From: Flavobacteriaceae bacterium TMED121
GTDB taxonomy: Bacteria > Bacteroidota > Bacteroidia > Flavobacteriales > Flavobacteriaceae
Length of the DNA stretch: 12,958 bases
NCBI GenBank assembly: GCA_002171295.2
Contig: NHFW02000011.1
Location: forward strand, 1-12,958
Direction: 5' to 3'
Part shown: piece by piece, positions 7,340 through 12,958 of the stretch
How positions within the stretch are numbered: the stretch's first letter is position 1
How the letters are laid out: every line of letters begins with the position of its first letter
Translations under genes and position numbers: made by a program
The notes under the pieces: model-generated
Seen by the model: the letters and a program-made list of their open reading frames with translations, nothing else
Databases searched by the model: none
What the model was told of the DNA's origin: nothing

Positions 7340-8316
7340 TAGTCCATGGATTGGTTCTCCTGATTTGCAAGATTAAGCATGATATCAAACTCCTCCGCTG
7401 TCAGGTTACCTGAATAATAGTTAAGAGGATTTACCCTTTTCCCATCCTTAAAAATCTCGTAATGAAGGTGAGGACCTACAGACCGGCCTGTGCTTCCAAC
7501 ATAGCCTATAACATCTCCACGTTTTACCTTTTGTCTTCGTCTAACTTTGTATTGATTTAAGTGGGCATATAAACTTATATAACCAAATCCGTGATCGATT
7601 CGAATATGTTTTCCGTAACCTGCAGCTCTATTATCTGCTCTTCCAACAATACCATCACCAGAGGCATATACAGGAGTACCTCGTGGAGCAGTAAAGTCCA
7701 TTCCTTGGTGGAATCTTCTTTTTTTAGTAAAAGGATCTGTACGATAGCCAAAACCTGATGCCATACGTTTCAAATCACTTTTGTGAATTGGCTGTATCGA
7801 GGGCATTGCACCCAAAAGTTCTTCTTTTCTTTTTGCTAAACTCTCAATTTCTTCAAGCGAGCGAGACTGGACAACAACTTGTTTGGTTAATATCTCTAAA
7901 CGTTCGGTTGTGTTGATGATTAGATTAGAATTGTCATATCCTTCTAATTCTTTATAACGATTTATACCGCCAAATCCCATTTTTCTTTGTTCTTCTGGAA
8001 TTGGGCTTGCTTCAAAATAAACCCTATAAAGATTGTTATCTCTGTCCTCGACATTAGCCATGACTGCCTCAATTTGCTCTAACTTTTTATTTAGTAGCTC
8101 ATAGTGTAATTCAAAATTTTCAATTTCACGGGATTGAAGGATCTCTTTTGGTGTATTAAGGGTATCGGTATTTAGAAGGATAAATAGTGTAAAGACACCA
8201 AAAAAAATTGATGCAAACAAAAAAAGAATAAAACTAGAGAAAACAGCAAAACTATTTCCCTCTATGGGTAAATATGAGAGTGTCTCTTTATCGTAATAAT
8301 ATTTAACCTTAGCCAT
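7339..8316 (-). CDS. Membrane-anchored M23 peptidase (LytM-like)
   Basis: Probable cell-wall endopeptidase acting on peptidoglycan cross-links in the periplasm. The 325-residue protein has a short cytoplasmic N-terminus and one transmembrane helix (about 25-48, rich in Phe/Ile/Leu). A coiled-coil-prone segment follows (about 58-90 and 135-168), then the M23 domain (about 185-298). All zinc ligands are present: HQGMD gives His203 and Asp207, and HLHYE gives His283 and His285. His252 in YAHL is the other catalytic His. With an intact active site it should be an enzyme rather than an EnvC-type activator, though the coiled coil plus M23 layout is similar. It is first in an operon with the MerR gene and divergent from alaS. 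Confidence 0.93.
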   Translation of the reverse strand: MAKVKYYYDKETLSYLPIEGNSFAVFSSFILFLFASIFFGVFTLFILLNTDTLNTPKEILQSREIENFELHYELLNKKLEQIEAVMANVEDRDNNLYRVYFEASPIPEEQRKMGFGGINRYKELEGYDNSNLIINTTERLEILTKQVVVQSRSLEEIESLAKRKEELLGAMPSIQPIHKSDLKRMASGFGYRTDPFTKKRRFHQGMDFTAPRGTPVYASGDGIVGRADNRAAGYGKHIRIDHGFGYISLYAHLNQYKVRRRQKVKRGDVIGYVGSTGRSVGPHLHYEIFKDGKRVNPLNYYSGNLTAEEFDIMLNLANQENQSMD

Positions 8317-8356
8317 TAGTGTAATTCGAAAGGTTGAATTTATTTTTAAACTTCTC

Positions 8357-8364
8357 CAAATATA
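8357..8364 (-). promoter_or_regulatory. Putative -7 box of the M23-MerR operon
   Basis: TATATTTG on the minus strand, an exact TAnnTTTG match, lies 40 bases upstream of the M23 ATG and would give a leader of about 35-40 bases. No clear -33 element is visible. Confidence 0.5.
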
Positions 8365-8426
8365 CTAAATATATAAATCATCTCTACCCTAAGCGATTTA
8401 TAGGCTTAGCTATAAAACTAAAAAAC

Positions 8427-8434
8427 TATATTTG
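8427..8434 (+). promoter_or_regulatory. Putative -7 box of alaS
   Basis: TATATTTG on the plus strand, the same octamer as the divergent M23 promoter, lies 27 bases before the alaS ATG. The two boxes sit back to back in the 145-base gap 8317-8461, which otherwise shows no hairpin or T-box-like leader. Confidence 0.5.
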
Positions 8435-8461
8435 TACCATCCTAAAGTATCATAGTAATTA

Positions 8462-11071
8462 ATGAAAGCAGCTGAAATAAGAAAACAATTCTTTCGGTTT
8501 TTTGAATCAAAGGCTCACGCTATTGTACCTTCTGCGCCTATGGTAATCAAGGACGATCCTTCTTTGATGTTTACCAATGCTGGGATGAATCAATTCAAGT
8601 CTTATTTTCTTGGTCATCAAAAACCTAAAAGTTCTCGAATTGCTAATACACAAAAATGTTTGAGGGTATCCGGAAAGCATAATGATCTTGAGGAGGTAGG
8701 AATCGATACTTATCATCATACTTTTTTTGAAATGCTTGGAAACTGGAGCTTTGGGGACTATTTTAAAAAAGAAGCGATTTCTTGGGCCTGGGAACTCTTG
8801 ACGGAAATTTATAAAATTAATCCAGAAAGCCTTTATATTACAATTTTTGAGGGGGATTCTAATGAAAACCTTGAAAAAGATCATGAAGCCTATGATATTT
8901 GGAAAGAAATTGTACCTAAAGAAAAAATATTATTGGGTAATAAAGCAAATAATTTTTGGGAAATGGGAGAGCAAGGACCTTGCGGCCCTTGCTCTGAAAT
9001 TCATATTGACTTAAGAAGTACAGATGAAAAGTCTTCGCTTCCCGGGGCCAAACTAGTTAACCAAGATCATCCCCAAGTTGTTGAAGTATGGAACCTTGTC
9101 TTTGTTGAGTTCAACAGGAAGGCTGACGGTAGTCTTGAGCAATTACCTCAAAAACACGTGGATACAGGCATGGGCTTCGAAAGACTTTGCATGGCAATGC
9201 AAGGTAAGACTTCCAACTACGATACAGATGTTTTTACCCCATTGATTAAAGAAATCGAAACCCTTAGTGGTTTTAGATATGGATCAAATGAAGATACAGA
9301 CCGCGCCATTCGTGTTATTTCTGATCACATTAGATCAGTCTATTTTGCAATTGCAGATGGCCAACTTCCGTCTAATAATGGTGCTGGATACGTTATTCGT
9401 AGAATCTTAAGAAGGGCTATCAGATATGGATTTACTTTTTTGAATCAAAAAGACCCTTTTATTTTTCACCTTGTTGAAACTCTAAATCAACAGTTGAATT
9501 CTGTTTTCCCAGAACTAGAAAAACAGAAAAGTATTTCTGCAAACGTTATTCGTGAGGAGGAAGCATCTTTCTTAAAAACCTTAGATCAAGGATTGACCTT
9601 ATTGGATACAATATTGGCTTCCGCTGAAATTGAAACAATAAGTGGCCTCAAAGCATTTGAGCTATACGACACATTTGGCTTCCCTTTTGATCTTACTGCA
9701 TTGATTGCTAAAGAAAAAGGATTTAAAATAGACGAGAAAGGGTTTAATAAAGAGATGGCCAAACAAAAAGCGCGATCAAGAATTGCTTCTAAAGCAGTTG
9801 TAGATGACTGGCAAATAATTGCCGAGGATGACGAAGAAGAGTTTGTTGGGTATGATTTGCTTTCCACTCCAGTCAAAATCACAAAATATCGCAAAGTAAT
9901 TAACAAGCAAGAAGGAGAGTTTTTTCAATTAGTATTTAATATGACCCCTTTTTATCCTGAAAGTGGTGGTCAGGTAGGAGATAAAGGCTATTTGGAGCAA
10001 TCTAATGGAGAAATTCATTATATTTTTAATACTAAAAAAGAAAATAATCTTATTATTCATTATTCTTCCACAGTTCCTATGGACTTAAATCAAAAATTAA
10101 ATGCTGTAGTGGATGAGAATCAAAGACATAAAACTGCCTGTAACCATAGTGCAACCCATTTGTTGCACCAGGCTTTACGTTCTATTTTAGGAGACCATGT
10201 GGAGCAAAGAGGCTCCATGGTTCATTCGGGAATGTTTAGGTTTGACTTTTCACACTTTAAAAAACTCATACCAGAAGAAATTAAAGCCATAGAACAATTT
10301 GTCAATTCAAGAATAAAAGAACAATTACCACTTGAAGAAAGTCGAAGTGTTCCTTTTGAGCAGGCAATATCCTCTGGAGCAATAGCCTTATTTGGTGAAA
10401 AATATGGTGATGCAGTTAGGACCATTCGTTTTGGTCAATCGGTGGAGCTCTGTGGAGGAACTCATGTAAAGAATACCGCAGATATTTGGCACTTTAAGAT
10501 CTCTTCTGAAGCTGCAGTTGCATCTGGAGTTAGAAGAATTGAAGCTATCACAGGAGAAGCTGTATTAGCCTATTTTGATGACCGAAACCAAGAATTAGAG
10601 GAGGTAAAATCTCTTTTTAAAAACCCTCAAGACCTTCCTAAAGCTGTTGAATATATTCAGACTGAAAATAGTATTTTAAAAAAGCAGCTTGACGAATTCA
10701 AAAGATTAAAAAGTAAAATTTTAGCTGAAGAGATCAAATTAGAAATCGAAGAAGTTAAAGAAATTTCTTTTTTGGCTAAATTAGTTGATCTTGATTTACA
10801 GTCAATTAAAGATCTTAGCTTTGAGCTTGGAAAAGACTATGAAAATTTATTCATGGTATTGGGTTCTGTATCAGGCGGAAAAGCTATTTTAAGCTGTTAT
10901 ATATCTAAACGGTTGGTAAACAAAAAAGATCTTGACGCGGGGAAGGTAGTTCGTAAATTAGGTAAATATATTCAAGGCAGTGGAGGAGGACAACCATTTT
11001 TTGCTACTGCAGGGGGTAAAAAACCTGAGGGCATACCTGAGGCATTATCTGCATCTAAAGGTTTAATCTAG
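8462..11071 (+). CDS. alaS: Alanine--tRNA ligase
   Basis: Charges tRNA-Ala with alanine in the cytoplasm and hydrolyses mischarged Ser/Gly-tRNA. The 869-residue length is full. The class II catalytic domain starts at the N-terminus ([59 protein letters not shown]). The editing domain carries the zinc ligands His562 and His566 (HSATHLLH) and Cys664 and His668 (CGGTH). The C-Ala domain ends in [15 protein letters not shown]. The ATG at 8462 gives the standard N-terminus. It is divergent from the M23-MerR operon, and its stop lies 2 bp from that of the convergent DUF4136 gene. No truncation or missing motif is visible. Confidence 0.98.
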   Translation: MKAAEIRKQFFRFFESKAHAIVPSAPMVIKDDPSLMFTNAGMNQFKSYFLGHQKPKSSRIANTQKCLRVSGKHNDLEEVGIDTYHHTFFEMLGNWSFGDYFKKEAISWAWELLTEIYKINPESLYITIFEGDSNENLEKDHEAYDIWKEIVPKEKILLGNKANNFWEMGEQGPCGPCSEIHIDLRSTDEKSSLPGAKLVNQDHPQVVEVWNLVFVEFNRKADGSLEQLPQKHVDTGMGFERLCMAMQGKTSNYDTDVFTPLIKEIETLSGFRYGSNEDTDRAIRVISDHIRSVYFAIADGQLPSNNGAGYVIRRILRRAIRYGFTFLNQKDPFIFHLVETLNQQLNSVFPELEKQKSISANVIREEEASFLKTLDQGLTLLDTILASAEIETISGLKAFELYDTFGFPFDLTALIAKEKGFKIDEKGFNKEMAKQKARSRIASKAVVDDWQIIAEDDEEEFVGYDLLSTPVKITKYRKVINKQEGEFFQLVFNMTPFYPESGGQVGDKGYLEQSNGEIHYIFNTKKENNLIIHYSSTVPMDLNQKLNAVVDENQRHKTACNHSATHLLHQALRSILGDHVEQRGSMVHSGMFRFDFSHFKKLIPEEIKAIEQFVNSRIKEQLPLEESRSVPFEQAISSGAIALFGEKYGDAVRTIRFGQSVELCGGTHVKNTADIWHFKISSEAAVASGVRRIEAITGEAVLAYFDDRNQELEEVKSLFKNPQDLPKAVEYIQTENSILKKQLDEFKRLKSKILAEEIKLEIEEVKEISFLAKLVDLDLQSIKDLSFELGKDYENLFMVLGSVSGGKAILSCYISKRLVNKKDLDAGKVVRKLGKYIQGSGGGQPFFATAGGKKPEGIPEALSASKGLI

Positions 11072-11073
11072 TA

Positions 11074-11592
11074 TTACATTTCCACTTCTGGTGGATAATT
11101 TTGTAAAATTTCTTCTACAAAAGTGCCAATTCGTTCATCCCTATTTTTCATGTACTCACTGATTCCTCCCTTGCCCTTTCCTTGCCAAACTAATTGTTTT
11201 GTTTTGGCATCAATTAAATCAATATAAAGTATTCCCTCGGTTCTTGAGCTTACAGAATTAAAGTTAGGGCTCCAGAACCAGGGATTCCAGCCCCAAAAGC
11301 CATTGTTCATATTATCAATATAGACTTTTTCCTTTGCAGTTGTATTAATACTGATTAATAGATCCGGCATTTCAGACTTCATCATTGACTTTTCCGACAG
11401 CTGTAAGTCAATTGCTTTTAAAATCCTTCTCTTGTCTAAATCTGATATTTCTACTTTATCAATTCCTGGTTTGAAATAAGCATATGTTTTATATTTTGAA
11501 AAATCAACTCCTGTATCATGGTCAGTTAAAACGTAGATCGAACTACAGCTAAATAGCATCCCGAAAATAAATAAATATATATTTTTCATCAT
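11074..11592 (-). CDS. DUF4136-like lipoprotein of unknown function
   Basis: A 172-residue predicted lipoprotein. The signal peptide MMKNIYLFIFGMLFSC ends in a lipobox with Cys16, and a start at the second Met is equally possible. The mature part resembles DUF4136: VDFSKYKTYAYFKPG (about 29-43), a middle stretch with SEKSMMKSEMPDLLISINT, an aromatic insert FWGWNPWFWSPNF, then LYIDLIDAKTKQLVWQGKG and a C-terminal helix ending near NYPPEVEM. The family is common in Bacteroidota, with no established function. No promoter box was found in front of it. It converges on alaS with a 2-bp gap. Confidence 0.8.
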   Translation of the reverse strand: MMKNIYLFIFGMLFSCSSIYVLTDHDTGVDFSKYKTYAYFKPGIDKVEISDLDKRRILKAIDLQLSEKSMMKSEMPDLLISINTTAKEKVYIDNMNNGFWGWNPWFWSPNFNSVSSRTEGILYIDLIDAKTKQLVWQGKGKGGISEYMKNRDERIGTFVEEILQNYPPEVEM

Positions 11593-11606
11593 GATTTTAA
11601 TAATAA

Positions 11607-11810
11607 TTATTCAAAAACTGTGCCGAAATTACTCACCTGTTTTGGAATCGAATCCATAGGGACAATATCTAAATTGCTTTGACAACAATACCATCTCTTA
11701 ATCTCGTGTTTTATACCAAAAAAACTCTCAAAACCTTTAGGGATAAATAAAAATCTTCTTTTTCTAAGAATAGGTTTGAAATCATGTTTACTTCTAAAGG
11801 TAATTATATT
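11607..11810 (-). pseudogene. Orphan stop-free frame, possible unannotated small gene or remnant
   Basis: The minus strand is open for 67 codons between an upstream TGA (11811-11813) and TAA (11607-11609). The translation has protein-like composition, for example RKRRFLFIPKGFESFFGIKH and later WYCCQSNLDIVPMDSIPKQ. No ATG, GTG or TTG lies near its beginning; the first ATG leaves only 16 residues, so it is either a remnant, a gene with a rare ATT/ATA start, or chance in AT-rich DNA. It lies 14 bp upstream of the DUF4136 start on the same strand. I do not recognise a family. Confidence 0.25.
11771..11778 (+). promoter_or_regulatory. Putative -7 box of the PLP-enzyme operon
   Basis: TAGGTTTG matches TAnnTTTG and would start transcription near 11782, at or within the first in-frame ATG (11784). 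This favours the internal ATG at 11853 as the real start, with a leader of about 70 bases. Confidence 0.4.
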
Positions 11811-11852
11811 TCAAGTTTATCGTTTAATTTTGACTTGTATTTGTTTTCCAAG

Positions 11853-12752
11853 ATGTCTTTATTTCAAAATCAAAAAGTCGTAAATCAAAAACTACCTGAT
11901 CTTGATGGTGTTCAAATTACTATCAAAAGAGAAGATTTATTGCACCCCACGGTTTCTGGAAACAAGTTTAGAAAACTCAAATACAATTTAGAACAAGCAA
12001 TTATTGAGGGTTACAACTCGATTTTAACCTTTGGAGGACCATTTTCCAACCACCTAGCAGCTACTGCAGCTGCGGGAAGGATTCTGGGATTCAAAACCAT
12101 CGGTATAATTAGGGGCGATGAAAAACGTCAAAATCCCACCTTACAATTTTGTCAAGATCAAGGCATGACTTTATTTCCAGTTAGCCGATCGACCTATTGC
12201 GAAAAAGACACTTCACGTTTCCATGAGACTTTAATAAAGAAATTCGGTAAATTTTATTTGCTTCCTGAAGGCGGGACCAATTCAATGGCTGTTCGTGGTT
12301 GTAGTGAAATTCTTACAACAGAAGATAAATATTTTGACGCAATCTGTTGTAGTGTTGGAACAGGAGGCACCCTATCGGGTTTAATCGAAAGCGCACAATC
12401 ACATCAAACGGTGTTGGGTTTTGCAGCCCTTCTTCATAAAGAATTAGAGTACGAAATTGAGCGGTTTACAGAAAAAAAAAATTGGAAGATCAACCACGAT
12501 TATGTTTTTGGTGGGTATGCTAAAATCTCTTTACCACTGATTGAATTCATTAATCATTTTAATAAAAAATTTAAAATTCCCCTCGATCCTATTTACACTG
12601 GAAAGCTACTTTTTGGTATTTTTGATATAATAAAGCAAAAGCAATGGAACTGGGGGAAACGTATATTAGTTATTCATTCTGGTGGCCTGCAAGGAATAGC
12701 AGGAATGAATCAAATACTAAGTGAAAAAGAATGGCCAAAAATAGAAGTTTAA
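11853..12752 (+). CDS. PLP-dependent ACC deaminase / D-cysteine desulfhydrase-like enzyme
   Basis: Fold-type II PLP enzyme of the group that opens 1-aminocyclopropane-1-carboxylate or desulfhydrates D-cysteine, both yielding ammonia plus a keto acid. With the start at 11853 it has 299 residues. IKREDLLHP (24-32) and SGNKFRKLKY (35-44) carry the PLP lysine, Lys38. GGPFSNH (61-67) holds the conserved Ser65, and SVGTGGT (167-173) is the phosphate-binding loop. An ATG at 11784 would prepend 23 residues (MFTSKGNYISSLSFNF...) unlike relatives and overlapping a promoter box, so I prefer 11853. Motifs alone do not separate the two activities; in Flavobacteriia D-cysteine desulfhydrase or an uncharacterised role is as likely as ACC deaminase. 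It overlaps the next gene by 22 bp. Confidence 0.85.
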   Translation: MSLFQNQKVVNQKLPDLDGVQITIKREDLLHPTVSGNKFRKLKYNLEQAIIEGYNSILTFGGPFSNHLAATAAAGRILGFKTIGIIRGDEKRQNPTLQFCQDQGMTLFPVSRSTYCEKDTSRFHETLIKKFGKFYLLPEGGTNSMAVRGCSEILTTEDKYFDAICCSVGTGGTLSGLIESAQSHQTVLGFAALLHKELEYEIERFTEKKNWKINHDYVFGGYAKISLPLIEFINHFNKKFKIPLDPIYTGKLLFGIFDIIKQKQWNWGKRILVIHSGGLQGIAGMNQILSEKEWPKIEV

Positions 12753-12958
12753 ATAATATTTTTATCCTCTCGCTGGTTTTGTTAATAATGGGTTGTGGAG
12801 GAGCAAAAAAAGTAAGTATTCGATATGCCAAAGCACCAGAAAAGACCTTAAAAAAATTTGAAGTAAAGCCGTCAAAGGTCGAGTTAAAGTCTTACAAGAC
12901 TAAAAAAGAGCTTAGTGTAGCTGAAAGAGTCAATAATTATGTAGCCACTTTCTCCCCT
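12731..12958 (+). CDS. Lipoprotein, probable glucosaminidase-domain protein, truncated by window end
   Basis: The first 76 residues of a gene that continues beyond the window. The N-terminus MAKNRSLNNIFILSLVLLIMGCGG is a lipoprotein signal with lipidated Cys22. A Lys-rich linker follows, then ERVNNYVATFSP at the edge, which resembles the entry into a FlgJ/GH73 glucosaminidase domain (usually YxxxFxPIAxxEM). I recall such a peptidoglycan hydrolase next to this PLP enzyme in Flavobacteriia, so the domain call rests on context and a short match. The ATG overlaps the upstream gene by 22 bp in another frame, indicating co-transcription and probably coupled translation. Confidence 0.6.
   Translation, partial: MAKNRSLNNIFILSLVLLIMGCGGAKKVSIRYAKAPEKTLKKFEVKPSKVELKSYKTKKELSVAERVNNYVATFSP

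Noticed and set aside
8507..10425. Minus-strand frames of 67-125 codons inside alaS (8507-8884, 9586-9906, 10222-10425)
   Set aside because: Shadows of alaS; they are low-complexity translations of the complement, for example serine runs opposite acidic stretches.

Overview
The window looks like a chromosomal segment of a low-GC, probably marine member of the Bacteroidota (Flavobacteriia). The support is indirect but consistent: strong AT bias, little Shine-Dalgarno signal, repeated TAnnTTTG promoter boxes just upstream of genes (the -7 element typical of this phylum), several lipoproteins with short signal peptides, a tRNA gene without encoded CCA, and a gene neighbourhood (MerR regulator, M23 peptidase, divergent alaS) that I recall as common in Flavobacteriia.

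Left part (1-4537): a glycan-degradation patch. On the minus strand a secreted GH106-type glycoside hydrolase (alpha-L-rhamnosidase superfamily) is followed 36 bp downstream by a lipoprotein sulfatase-like enzyme that runs off the left edge. A lipoprotein alpha/beta-hydrolase (CE1 / PHB-depolymerase-like esterase) is transcribed divergently. Together they suggest the end of a polysaccharide utilisation locus aimed at a sulfated, possibly esterified, rhamnose-containing polymer such as an algal ulvan-type glycan. The substrate is inference. The sulfatase lacks the usual Arg of the C-x-P-x-R activation signature.

Middle part (4580-7009): translation and ribosome-assembly genes. An initiator tRNA-Met with its own promoter and terminator hairpin is divergent from era. 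Downstream comes der, the double-domain ribosome-assembly GTPase, apparently with its own promoter.

Right-centre (7010-11592): a MerR-type regulator and a membrane-anchored M23 peptidase form a coupled minus-strand operon, divergent from alaS. A small DUF4136-like lipoprotein converges on alaS. Two convergent gene pairs (der/MerR and alaS/DUF4136) are separated by 0 and 2 bp with no visible terminator.

Right end (11593-12958): a PLP-dependent ACC deaminase/D-cysteine desulfhydrase-like enzyme overlaps by 22 bp the start of a lipoprotein that probably continues as a glucosaminidase outside the window. Between DUF4136 and the PLP enzyme lies a 67-codon stop-free minus-strand frame with protein-like content but no ordinary start codon. 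I see no mobile element, CRISPR array or defence system. Most of the window is ordinary housekeeping sequence, and the least routine items are the sulfatase variant, the GH106-sulfatase pair and the orphan frame.
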